From JBBDST01 sp040904765 (GTDB lineage: Bacteria; Actinomycetota; Nitriliruptoria; Nitriliruptorales; Nitriliruptoraceae): a DNA stretch of 17,809 bases. Below, one piece after another: positions 1 to 6,744 of the stretch; the first letter of the stretch is position 1; every line of letters starts with the position of its first letter. The notes beneath the pieces are model-generated. The model made no database searches. It was not told where the DNA came from and was given only the letters and a program-made list of their open reading frames with translations. The stretch lies in NCBI GenBank assembly GCA_040904765.1, contig JBBDST010000056.1, positions 1 to 17,809 on the forward strand, written 5' to 3'. The translations under genes and the position numbers were made by a program.

Positions 1-59
1 TCGAACCCGCGACCTCCACCTTGGCAAGGTGGCGCTCTAGCCAGCTGAGCTACATCCGC
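1..59 (-). tRNA. tRNA-Gly (anticodon GCC), 3' end cut by the window
   Basis: Read on the minus strand, the sequence begins GCGGATG (acceptor 5' strand), then TA, a D arm with GCTC/GAGC, an anticodon stem CCACC/GGTGG closing the loop TTGCCAA (plus 21-27), and the start of a T arm ending GGTTCGA at the window edge. The anticodon GCC (plus 23-25) decodes GGC and GGU glycine codons. The rest of the T arm and the 3' acceptor strand lie outside the window. It sits 42 bases downstream of dut on the same strand. Confidence 0.93.
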
Positions 60-101
60 GAAGACGCAACAGTAACCCGATCGGCTGCGACGGGCAAACT
101 G

Positions 102-545
102 CTACGGCGTAATTCCGGTGGAACCAAACCCGCCAGAACCGCGCACAGTATCGTCAAGATTAGCACTCTCAACCAGTGGCAAATACGCAACCGCTTGGAC
201 TACCAGCTGCGCGATGCGATCCCCTTTATCAATAGCAAACGGTTCGAAACCAAGATTGATCAAAAGCACTTTCACTTCACCGCGATAGCCGGCATCAATC
301 GTTCCTGGGGCGTTGGCGACGGTAAGGCCACGTGATGCCAAGCCAGAACGCGGGTGGACCAATCCGACATAGCCGTTGGGAATTGCAAACGCGAGACCTG
401 TTGGGACCGCCACAATCTCGCCTGGCGCAAGTGTTACCGCTTCGAGAGCGGACAGGTCCATTCCGGCATCGCCGGGATGCTTGTAGGTCGGCAGCAAGGC
501 ATCTGCATGCAGCCGTTTCACTTTCAACTCGGGGAGCTCGCTCAC
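102..545 (-). CDS. dut: dUTP diphosphatase (dUTPase)
   Basis: Hydrolyses dUTP to dUMP and pyrophosphate, keeping uracil out of DNA and feeding dTMP synthesis; cytoplasmic homotrimer in this family. All five trimeric dUTPase motifs are visible in 147 residues: DAGMDL (26-31), PRSGLA (65-70), GTIDAGYRGEVKV (81-93, with Asp84 and Tyr87 for uracil recognition and catalysis), GDRIAQLV (108-115) and the C-terminal Gly-rich lid RGSGGFGSTG (135-144). Length is typical. The start is GTG at 545-543, with AAGGA (plus 552-556) six bases upstream. The GTG overlaps the TGA stop of the photolyase gene as GTGA, so the two genes are very probably co-transcribed and translationally coupled. Confidence 0.96.
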   Translation of the reverse strand: MSELPELKVKRLHADALLPTYKHPGDAGMDLSALEAVTLAPGEIVAVPTGLAFAIPNGYVGLVHPRSGLASRGLTVANAPGTIDAGYRGEVKVLLINLGFEPFAIDKGDRIAQLVVQAVAYLPLVESANLDDTVRGSGGFGSTGITP

Positions 546-1897
546 ACCTCGTCCTTCGCTGTGCGGGCCAACAGAAACCGTTGCCGTGCAAAATCATGCT
601 CGACAATCGGTGCCGGATAATCCTCTGGTGTAAACATGCCTTGCGCCCACGGCTGATGAATCGCAGGGGCTTGCAAACCGGTTAACTCGCTTACGTAACG
701 GCGGATGTATACCCCGTCAGGATCAAACCGTTCGGACTGGCGCACCGGATTAAACATCCGGTTGGGACGCGAATCGGTGCCGGTACCGGCAGCCCACTGC
801 CATTGACCGAAATTCACGGCAATATCCCCGTCACTTAAATGGTCCATGAAATGCCATGCGCCACGCCGCCAGTCGATCCGCAAATGTTTGGTTAAAAACG
901 ATGCCACAACCATTCGTACGCGGTTATGCATGTAACCCTCTCGCAGCAGCTGGCGCATGCCGGCATCAACGAGCGGATAGCCGGTCATGCCGTTCGACCA
1001 GGCTACAAAGCCTTCGTCGTCGTCATGCCATTCATCGTTGTGACTACGCAGGTCAACTCGGGCGATATGGGGGGCAATAACCAGCAGCTGATGGTGGAAT
1101 TCACGCCAGCATAACTGGCGTAAAAACGCGTCTTGAGCGGCGTTTCTGCGAGACACGCGCGTTGCGAGTTCAACTGCAGAGATCGTGCCAAAATGCAAGT
1201 GTGCGCTTAACCGTGACGTTCCAGTAACCGACGGGACATCACGAAGGGAAGGTTCCGGTGAGGCCTTAAAGAATGCGTCGGCGGCTATGCGTGCCTGAGT
1301 TTCGCCTCCTCGTTGACGTTCTGGTGCACTACCGGCTGCAAACACGGTGTGCTCAGGTAGTTCACCAACGTCATCAACTGCGCAGGTGTTCGGGTGGCAC
1401 AGTTGTCTTACGGCCGGTAGTGGTTCAGGAAGTGGTGTTGCGGCAAAGCGGTTCCAATAGGGGGTGAACACGAGGTATGGCGTGCCGGTGGTGGTGAGCA
1501 GATCACCGATGCGACGTATGGTGATGCCTCGATGTTCCTGCACGGTCAACCCAGAGATACTGCGAAGTTGCGCTATTCGTTGGCGGGCGTAGCGCGAATG
1601 ATCTTCGCTTACGTGCAGCGTGTCAGCGTTCATTTGGGTTGCTAGGCGTGTGACAACTTCGATGGTGTTGCCGTAGCGCACGACGAGATCTGCGCCACGT
1701 TCGCGCAGTCGTGCACGCATGTCACCAAGTGCATCCAGCAGGTAGGCCCGCCGGTTGGGTGCGCCGTAGCGTGAAGCAAGCATCGTGTCGTCGAACACGA
1801 ACAAGACGACACAACGTTCGTCACGTGCTCCGGCAGAAAGTGCGGGATGGTCGTGGACGCGCAGGTCGCGGGTGAGCAGCACCAGAGAAGTTGTCAT
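542..1897 (-). CDS. phr: Deoxyribodipyrimidine photolyase (class I CPD type, cryptochrome/photolyase family)
   Basis: Light-driven, FAD-dependent repair of cyclobutane pyrimidine dimers. In 451 residues I see an N-terminal Rossmann-like antenna domain (about 1-135, beginning LVLLTRDLRVHDHPAL) and the helical FAD domain (about 215-440). FAD-domain landmarks are TSRLSAHLHFGTIS (227-240), LCWREFHHQL (262-271), TGYPLVDAGMRQL (305-317), HNRVRMVVASFLTKHLRIDW (324-343), DGDIAVNFGQWQWAAGTGTD (356-375) and RMFNPVRQSERFDPDG (380-395). Trp366 and Trp368 lie in the WQW motif seen in CPD photolyases, and Asn362 falls where the FAD N5-contacting Asn is expected. The ATG at 1897 has no clear Shine-Dalgarno; TAGTAC lies nine bases upstream, so a leaderless or near-leaderless message is possible. 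It is the first gene of a two-gene unit with dut. A cryptochrome role cannot be fully excluded. Confidence 0.94.
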   Translation of the reverse strand: MTTSLVLLTRDLRVHDHPALSAGARDERCVVLFVFDDTMLASRYGAPNRRAYLLDALGDMRARLRERGADLVVRYGNTIEVVTRLATQMNADTLHVSEDHSRYARQRIAQLRSISGLTVQEHRGITIRRIGDLLTTTGTPYLVFTPYWNRFAATPLPEPLPAVRQLCHPNTCAVDDVGELPEHTVFAAGSAPERQRGGETQARIAADAFFKASPEPSLRDVPSVTGTSRLSAHLHFGTISAVELATRVSRRNAAQDAFLRQLCWREFHHQLLVIAPHIARVDLRSHNDEWHDDDEGFVAWSNGMTGYPLVDAGMRQLLREGYMHNRVRMVVASFLTKHLRIDWRRGAWHFMDHLSDGDIAVNFGQWQWAAGTGTDSRPNRMFNPVRQSERFDPDGVYIRRYVSELTGLQAPAIHQPWAQGMFTPEDYPAPIVEHDFARQRFLLARTAKDEV

Positions 1898-1995
1898 GGC
1901 GGCACTGTACTAAAGGAGTGTCGGTTGCACTGTCGCAAGAAAAAACCGTCTAAATGCGCGAAAATGTCTCGTTTGCGCCCTAGAGTTACCGGTGG

Positions 1996-2014
1996 TGCAA
2001 CGTTTGGCGTTGCA
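1996..2014. promoter_or_regulatory. Perfect 7-bp dyad upstream of the histone-like gene
   Basis: TGCAACG (1996-2002), a five-base spacer, then CGTTGCA (2008-2014). It lies in the 219-bp divergent gap between phr and the histone-like gene, about 100 bases before the latter. Further TTGCA and GCAA strings occur in the gap (TTGCAC at 1925-1930). It could be an operator or a leader hairpin. I did not find a convincing promoter hexamer pair for either gene in this gap. Confidence 0.35.
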
Positions 2015-2106
2015 AGCCCGACAAATGCGGCACAACTGTTATCCGGGCATGACAGCACTGACGCCGCAGTAAACCTACGGTTGCTCGTCGACCGTCACAA
2101 CGTTCT

Positions 2107-2112
2107 AGGAGA
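2107..2112 (+). promoter_or_regulatory. Ribosome binding site fixing the start of the histone-like gene
   Basis: AGGAGA ends four bases before ATG 2117. It is the only Shine-Dalgarno/ATG pair in this frame and separates the true 58-codon gene from a longer in-frame extension reaching back to 1847, into phr antisense sequence. Confidence 0.85.
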
Positions 2113-2116
2113 AATC

Positions 2117-2293
2117 ATGGCAGATTCAATTATCGTGCAGAGCAAGCTCAAGGACGCCGTCAAGGGTCTTGACCTGCGTATGGACTCGACTTTGGCAGAC
2201 GCACTCAACGCCAAGGTTGCTGCGATCCTCAAAGATGCAGCAAACCGTGCGAAGCAAAACGGCCGTGGCACCCTTCGTCCGCACGACCTGTAA
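2117..2293 (+). CDS. Small bacterial histone-fold protein (58 aa)
   Basis: I read this as a single-histone-fold DNA-binding protein, a putative nucleoid component. What is seen: a basic 58-residue protein (10 Lys/Arg against 7 Asp, no Glu, no Cys or Trp) with a short amphipathic helix (about 6-18, with SKLKDA), a loop (19-22), a long Ala-rich helix (about 23-49), a loop NGRGTL (48-53) and a very short end RPHDL. Known of the family: archaeal histone HMfB has Arg52-x-Thr54 in loop L2 and Asp59 in helix 3. Here Arg50-x-Thr52 and Asp57 have exactly the same spacing, and SKLKDA aligns with GRIIKDA of HMfB helix 1. Bacterial single-fold histones such as Bd0055 of Bdellovibrio are similarly short. 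Helix 3 is cut to almost nothing. The strong RBS and terminator suggest a separate, well-expressed transcript. The gene is certain; the fold is inferred from sequence pattern alone. Confidence 0.78.
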   Translation: MADSIIVQSKLKDAVKGLDLRMDSTLADALNAKVAAILKDAANRAKQNGRGTLRPHDL

Positions 2294-2307
2294 TCACTGT
2301 GGTTTAG

Positions 2308-2346
2308 GCATGTTGAAGGGGGCCTAGTAGGCCCCCTTCAACATGC
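2308..2346 (+). terminator. Strong hairpin terminator after the histone-like gene
   Basis: A perfect 17-bp stem: left arm 2308-2324 (GCATGTTGAAGGGGGCC), right arm 2330-2346, loop TAGTA (2325-2329), whose end bases can add an 18th pair. It begins 14 bases after the stop codon. The bases that follow (TTGTGG) are not a clean U-tract, so this may stop polymerase by stem strength or protect the 3' end. It separates the small gene from the MarR gene. Confidence 0.85.
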
Positions 2347-2381
2347 TTGTGGCAACTCTGCGTCACGATAGTTGCAGCGGG

Positions 2382-2387
2382 TACCCT
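2382..2387 (+). promoter_or_regulatory. -10 box of a probable leaderless promoter for the MarR gene
   Basis: TACCCT fits the actinobacterial -10 pattern TAnnnT and lies exactly seven bases before ATG 2395, so transcription could begin at the A of the start codon. There is no Shine-Dalgarno before that ATG. No good -35 hexamer is visible at the usual spacing. Confidence 0.5.
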
Positions 2388-2394
2388 CGTTTTT

Positions 2395-2889
2395 ATGACT
2401 CCGCCAACGAAACGTTCCCGCCCTACCGTCACCGCCGAACAGATTGCGGTATGGCGTTCTTTTCTCGATGCTCATGCTCGCACCATCGACGTGTTAACCC
2501 ACGAGTTACGTGACGCTGGAGGTTTGCAACTCACCTGGTATGACGTGCTGGTGCAACTCTCTGAAGCCCCTGATGGACGTCTTCGTATGCAAGACCTGTC
2601 TGACGCCATCGTGTTGTCGAAAAGTGGGCTGACCCGGCTCATTGACCGTATGGAACGTGACGGGCTCGTGTGTCGTTCAGCATGCGCAGCCGACAAACGC
2701 GGCACGTTTGCTGAAATCACTCCCGCAGGGTTAACGCAGCTCTCCGCTGCCGCCCCTACCCACCTGGCCGGTGTCGCCGAACATTTTGTGTCACTTTTCA
2801 GCGACGACGAACTTGGGGTGTTGCGGGAACTCTTAGGGCGCCTGGCCGATGCGAACTATCCGTTGGCTAACGGCGCGCGCGCCGACTAG
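2395..2889 (+). CDS. MarR-family winged-helix transcriptional regulator
   Basis: A 164-residue MarR-like repressor or activator; members bind DNA as dimers and often respond to aromatic acids or oxidants. The winged helix spans about 49-112: helices TWYDVLVQLSEAP and RMQDLSDAIVLS, recognition helix KSGLTRLIDRMERDGLV (76-92) and a wing around AADKRGTFAEITPAG (98-112). Flanking helices (14-42 and 118-155) would form the dimer interface. Cys93 and Cys97 flank the wing and could be redox-sensitive, which is speculative. I chose ATG 2395; an upstream alternative start at 2347 would add 16 residues lying in the terminator-proximal spacer, with no RBS. It converges on the five-gene catabolic operon, and its TAG stop overlaps the last operon gene's TAG within the palindrome CTAG. 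It is a natural candidate regulator of that operon. Confidence 0.88.
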   Translation: MTPPTKRSRPTVTAEQIAVWRSFLDAHARTIDVLTHELRDAGGLQLTWYDVLVQLSEAPDGRLRMQDLSDAIVLSKSGLTRLIDRMERDGLVCRSACAADKRGTFAEITPAGLTQLSAAAPTHLAGVAEHFVSLFSDDELGVLRELLGRLADANYPLANGARAD

Positions 2890-3776
2890 TCGCGTGGCGT
2901 AATGATCTTGTCATACGCCGTATGGTCGACGTCGCCGCCTAGCTCTTCGAGCGCTTGACGCCACATGTCGGCCACATGAAATGCCACTGGCACATCGAGT
3001 TTTGACCGGTCGGCAAGTTCGCGTGCGATCCCGACATCTTTTTGCATCAGCCCAAGCGTGAACCCAGAGCCGTAACTGCCACTCAACACGAACTGTTTCA
3101 TTTTGTTCAATGTGGCGTTTGACACGCCAGTGGACGCGTTCACAATATCCACAAACGTTTCTGGATTGAGTCCGCTTGCTTCGGCGATACGCACAACTTC
3201 TGTTGAGATCGCAACCGTCGTTGCCGACAGGATGTTGTTCAGCGCCTTAGTGGTGTGACCGGCAGCGGTACCTCCCGCATGGAACAGATGTTTGCCGATG
3301 GGTTCAAGCAGCGGACTAACCCGCGCGAACGCTTCGTCGCTGCCGCCGATAAACACGGCCAAGCTTCCGTCAAGCGCCCGTTTCACCCCGCCGGATACCG
3401 GCGCGTCGACCAGCGTGATGTTGCGGGCCGACAAGTCGTGAGCCAGCTGTTCGGTTTCCCACGGCGCGGATGATGACATGTCGATGATGTAAGAACCTGC
3501 CGCCAGCGTGTTCGCAATCCCGTCACTGCCATCGCCAAGCACCACTTTGCGCACGATCGCGCCAGTTGGCAGCATCGTGATCACCGTATCGACACCTTCA
3601 GACACGGCCGCAAGCGAGTCGACGGTGTCACAACCGGTCTCTTGTTGACAGGCTGCAAGCGCATCAGCGTTCACGTCATACGCCTGCACTTGGATCCCAG
3701 CGCCGATGAGGCGTGCGATCATGGGGACACCCATCTTGCCGGTGCCTACGAAACCGATTCGTGACGGTGCTGCCAT
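2886..3776 (-). CDS. NAD-dependent beta-hydroxyacid dehydrogenase (3-hydroxyisobutyrate dehydrogenase family), copy 1
   Basis: Oxidises a beta-hydroxyacid, or reduces the matching semialdehyde, with a nicotinamide cofactor; substrate unknown. In 296 residues: Rossmann motif GFVGTGKMG (8-16), Asp34 after the second strand (suggesting NAD over NADP), DAPVSGG (124-130), catalytic Lys177 in GHTTKALNN with Asn181, and LMQKD (243-247), which supplies further active-site residues in the family. Length is normal. The start ATG 3776 follows AAGGAGA at good spacing. It is the last gene of the operon, 33 bases after the cupin gene. It is a diverged paralogue of the gene at 4272-5159, so the two probably act on different substrates or successive steps. 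Tartronate-semialdehyde reductase or glyoxylate/succinic semialdehyde reductase roles cannot be excluded. Confidence 0.9.
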   Translation of the reverse strand: MAAPSRIGFVGTGKMGVPMIARLIGAGIQVQAYDVNADALAACQQETGCDTVDSLAAVSEGVDTVITMLPTGAIVRKVVLGDGSDGIANTLAAGSYIIDMSSSAPWETEQLAHDLSARNITLVDAPVSGGVKRALDGSLAVFIGGSDEAFARVSPLLEPIGKHLFHAGGTAAGHTTKALNNILSATTVAISTEVVRIAEASGLNPETFVDIVNASTGVSNATLNKMKQFVLSGSYGSGFTLGLMQKDVGIARELADRSKLDVPVAFHVADMWRQALEELGGDVDHTAYDKIITPRD

Positions 3777-3809
3777 GCGCGTTCTCCTTCAGCGAAAAGA
3801 GGGTTACAA

Positions 3810-4214
3810 CTACTGGTTTTTTTGCCGCACAATCGCGTCATACTGTTCGTCGGTCACTTCATCACGCCAATCGGCGGCGCCCAGTGACGTTGCCGTTTGA
3901 ATAAACACGGTAGAGTCCATCGCGCCATGGCAGTGCATTTCGCCACCCGGAGCAAACACCACGTCACCCGGTCCAACAAAGGCAACTTCACCGTCACGGA
4001 CCGCAACAAAGCCTGAACCGTGCGACACTTGGATAATCTGTCCGTCGCCGTGGCTGTGCCAGTATGTGCGGGCTTTGGGACCGAAAATGACGGTCGCCAT
4101 GCCGGGCATACCTTCTTTGGACGGCAGCACCGAGTGGCGCAGCACATCACCGGTGAATGTTGCACCACCTGGCTGTGTTGCTGCACCCTCTACTTGACCT
4201 CTGGTTACTTCCAC
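3810..4214 (-). CDS. Single-domain cupin with His-His-Gln-His metal site
   Basis: A 134-residue beta-barrel cupin, probably metal-dependent. Motif 1 reads WHSHGDGQIIQVSHGSG: His53 and His55, then Gln59 exactly where the usual Glu stands. Motif 2 is GDVVFAPGGEMHCHG (83-97), giving His94 as the fourth ligand, with His96 nearby. This ligand set and numbering match what I recall for the Granulicella tundricola manganese cupin hydroxynitrile lyase group, relatives of which are often annotated together with carboxymuconolactone decarboxylase domains. The native role of that group is unclear, so I assign no reaction. The start is GTG 4214, with AAAGGAG a few bases upstream; an upstream start at 4244 would include the RBS in the protein. 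It is the fourth gene of the operon, between the two beta-hydroxyacid dehydrogenases, with a CMD-like protein encoded by the first gene. Confidence 0.88.
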   Translation of the reverse strand: MEVTRGQVEGAATQPGGATFTGDVLRHSVLPSKEGMPGMATVIFGPKARTYWHSHGDGQIIQVSHGSGFVAVRDGEVAFVGPGDVVFAPGGEMHCHGAMDSTVFIQTATSLGAADWRDEVTDEQYDAIVRQKNQ

Positions 4215-4271
4215 GTCTGCTCCTTTACGCGTTTGGCGGCACACAACGGTGCCAACACAATGGTTTGGTGT

Positions 4272-5159
4272 TTACTCGTTGATGCTGACCCCACCCGAAT
4301 ATTCACCGATCGCGTCAACGACCCGGTTTGAAATCTTGTCGATGTAACCAAGACCGTTTGCAACCTGGAAGGTGGCGATCGATCCGTGTGCGTTTAATGC
4401 TGGCACCCCCATATCACGGGCCAGTTCGACATACAGGTGCAGATCTTTTTCCATCAGCGCACCCGACAATCCGCCTTCGAGATAGTCGCCCTCGACAATG
4501 CGAGGGAATCGGTTGACGGTCGCAAAGTTCATTCCTGACGAAGCATTCAACACCTCAAGCATCTGGACTAAGTCAAGGCCTGCCTGTTTAGCGACAACCA
4601 TCGCTTCAGCAGTTGCAGACAAACTCACCCCGTTTAAGAAGTTGTTGATCAATTTGGCGGTGTGACCGCTGCCACTAGCCCCCATGTGGTGCACAGTTTT
4701 TACCAGCGGCGCCAACACGTCGCCGACTTTGGCTAGTGCGTCAGCATCTCCGCCGACCATCACAATCAGCGTGCCGTTACCTGCCGACGGCGCGCCACCG
4801 GACACGCCAGAGTCAAGGAAAAACGCGCCTTTGGCCGCAAGATCGGTGGCAATTTTGCGACTTGATGCCGGCGAGGCGGTTGTCATGTCGATGATGATCT
4901 GGCCCTCGCGACAGTTCGCAAGCACCCCGTCATCGCCATACACGACTGTTTCAACCACACCAGAGTTTGGCAGCGAGAAGAGAACCACGTCAGATGCTGC
5001 GACCAGTTCTGCGATGGAGTCGGCACGTGGCACAGCCCAAAATTCGTTTTGTGCCGGGTTTGGGTCATAGCCGACCATCGGTATATCTGCGGCGATCAGC
5101 CGTTGTGACATCCGACCACCCATGTTGCCTAACCCGATGAAGCCCACTGACAGTGACAT
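4272..5159 (-). CDS. NAD-dependent beta-hydroxyacid dehydrogenase (3-hydroxyisobutyrate dehydrogenase family), copy 2
   Basis: Same superfamily as the gene at 2886-3776. In 295 residues: GFIGLGNMGGRM (6-17), the classic HIBADH signature; Asp32 favouring NAD; DSGVSGG (116-122); catalytic Lys169 in GHTAKLINN with Asn173; MEKD (236-239). The start ATG 5159 is preceded by AAGGAGA, and the 26-residue in-frame extension upstream would place this RBS inside the gene, so I rejected it. It lies 52 bases after the aldehyde dehydrogenase stop and 57 before the cupin start, all on one strand. The substrate-binding region (about 200-240) differs clearly from copy 1, so this is not a recent duplication. 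Confidence 0.9.
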   Translation of the reverse strand: MSLSVGFIGLGNMGGRMSQRLIAADIPMVGYDPNPAQNEFWAVPRADSIAELVAASDVVLFSLPNSGVVETVVYGDDGVLANCREGQIIIDMTTASPASSRKIATDLAAKGAFFLDSGVSGGAPSAGNGTLIVMVGGDADALAKVGDVLAPLVKTVHHMGASGSGHTAKLINNFLNGVSLSATAEAMVVAKQAGLDLVQMLEVLNASSGMNFATVNRFPRIVEGDYLEGGLSGALMEKDLHLYVELARDMGVPALNAHGSIATFQVANGLGYIDKISNRVVDAIGEYSGGVSINE

Positions 5160-5211
5160 GACGTGCTCTCCTTGACGGTTAACGGTGACAGTTGCCGTGC
5201 ACGAGCCGGAA

Positions 5212-6708
5212 TTACTCGAACCAGTCGACCGCGTCATCGGCCAGGTCTACCCACACCGACTTGGTTTGCGTGTAGTGATCCATGACGTGGATGCCGTTTT
5301 CGCGGCCATACCCTGACTGTTTGTAGCCGCCAAACGGCGTGACCCAGTTCATCGAACGGTGGTTGTTGATCCACACGGTGCCGGCGTTGATACGTCCGGC
5401 GACACGGTGACCCACCCGAATATTTTCGGTCCACACCGATGCGGCCAAACCAAATACGGTGTCATTGGCAATCCGGACTGCGTCATCTTCGTCGGTGAAG
5501 TCAATCACCGCGGCAACCGGCCCAAAGATCTCTTCTTGCGCAACCCGCATCGAGTTTTTCACGTTGGCAAGGATGGTCGGTGAGAAGAAGTAGCCGCCCA
5601 GTTCATCGGCGAGTGCGCTTGGACGCCCACCGCCGGCTGCAACGAGCGCACCTTCGTTCTCGGCGATCTCAACGTAACTCTGGATCTTCTCAAGCTGACG
5701 CTGAGAGGTTTGTGACCCGACATGGTTCGTTTCGTCAAGCGGGTTACCGACCCGAATCTGGTTGGCTTTGTCGGCGAACTTCGCCAAGAACTCTTCTTTA
5801 ATGTCGGTGTGTACGAGCACACGTGACGCGGCGATGCAGGATTGCCCGCCGGCGGAGAAGATGCCATAAGCGATGCGGCGAACGGCGTTGTCAATATTGG
5901 CGTCGGGAAAGATGATGCTGGGCGATTTACCGCCAAGTTCGAACGTCACCAATTTCAGTCCACGAGCGGCTTTTTCGGCGATCAGCTTGCCGGTATCGGT
6001 TGAACCGGTGAACGCGATCTTGTCGACGTCTGGGTGGTCGACCAGCGCGGAGCCTGCACGACCACCAAAACCGTGCACAAAGTTCACCACACCGTTTGGT
6101 ACGCCGGCTTCAACCAAAATGGTGGCAAACGCGGTGGCCGTTACCGGGGTGTCTTCGGCCGGTTTGATCACAATAGTGTTGCCGCCAGCCAACGCAGGAC
6201 AGACTTTCCAGGTGATCATCATCAGCGGCGAGTTCCACGGGATGATTGCACCGACCACACCGACAGGTTCGCGCAACGTGTAGTTGAAGTGTGGGCCAGT
6301 TGGCGGCAGGGTCATGCCAGGCAGGTTCTGTGCTACACCGGCGTAATACTCGTAAAAACGTGCAATGGAGCTGACTTCCGCACGGGTTTCACGAATCGAT
6401 TTGCCGTTATCACGTGATTCGAGCTGTGCGAGTTCCTCTTGGTGCTCGTCGACCAGCTGACCGATACGAAGCAGCAGACGGGCACGATCGACTGCCAGCG
6501 TGTTCCGCCACGTCTTTTCGTAGGCGTTGCGGGCAGCCGTAACAGCCCGCTCAATGTCTTCATCGCCGCCTTCTGCGACGTTGATGTATGGCTTGCCGGT
6601 CGCAGGTTCACGCGATTCGAAGGTGGCGCCGTCTGCCGCAAGGACAAATTCGCCGTTGATGAACATCGGTACCGTGCCGTTTACGAGTACGCGGTCAAGT
6701 AGGCCCAT
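5212..6708 (-). CDS. NAD(P)-dependent aldehyde dehydrogenase
   Basis: Oxidises an aldehyde to the carboxylic acid. The 498 residues are full length for the family. Visible landmarks: oxyanion-hole Asn159 in PWNSP; cofactor Lys182 in IKPAED; the Rossmann turn FTGSTDTGK (233-241); general base Glu257 in FELGGK; catalytic Cys291 in GGQSCIAASR; EEIFGPV; and the C-terminal PFGGYKQSGYGRENG. The start ATG 6708 has AAAGGAGAGG upstream. It is the second gene of the operon, 36 bases after the CMD-like gene. The next gene encodes a beta-hydroxyacid dehydrogenase, so an alcohol or hydroxyacid to semialdehyde to diacid route is plausible. It resembles the broad betaine/phenylacetaldehyde-type ALDHs, which do not reveal the substrate. 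A CoA-acylating type is unlikely since the Glu257 base is present. Confidence 0.94.
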   Translation of the reverse strand: MGLLDRVLVNGTVPMFINGEFVLAADGATFESREPATGKPYINVAEGGDEDIERAVTAARNAYEKTWRNTLAVDRARLLLRIGQLVDEHQEELAQLESRDNGKSIRETRAEVSSIARFYEYYAGVAQNLPGMTLPPTGPHFNYTLREPVGVVGAIIPWNSPLMMITWKVCPALAGGNTIVIKPAEDTPVTATAFATILVEAGVPNGVVNFVHGFGGRAGSALVDHPDVDKIAFTGSTDTGKLIAEKAARGLKLVTFELGGKSPSIIFPDANIDNAVRRIAYGIFSAGGQSCIAASRVLVHTDIKEEFLAKFADKANQIRVGNPLDETNHVGSQTSQRQLEKIQSYVEIAENEGALVAAGGGRPSALADELGGYFFSPTILANVKNSMRVAQEEIFGPVAAVIDFTDEDDAVRIANDTVFGLAASVWTENIRVGHRVAGRINAGTVWINNHRSMNWVTPFGGYKQSGYGRENGIHVMDHYTQTKSVWVDLADDAVDWFE

Positions 6709-6744
6709 GGGTGACCTCTCCTTTACTTAGTCGGCGTGGTGGTG

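Noticed and set aside
1912..1953. AAAGGAG followed by a GTG and an 11-codon frame, a possible leader peptide
   Set aside because: The Shine-Dalgarno overlaps the GTG itself, so initiation is unlikely, and the peptide shows no attenuation signature.
1847..2116. In-frame N-terminal extension of the histone-like gene (148 codons in all)
   Set aside because: It is antisense to the photolyase start, has unrelated composition, and the only RBS in frame is at 2107-2112 before ATG 2117.
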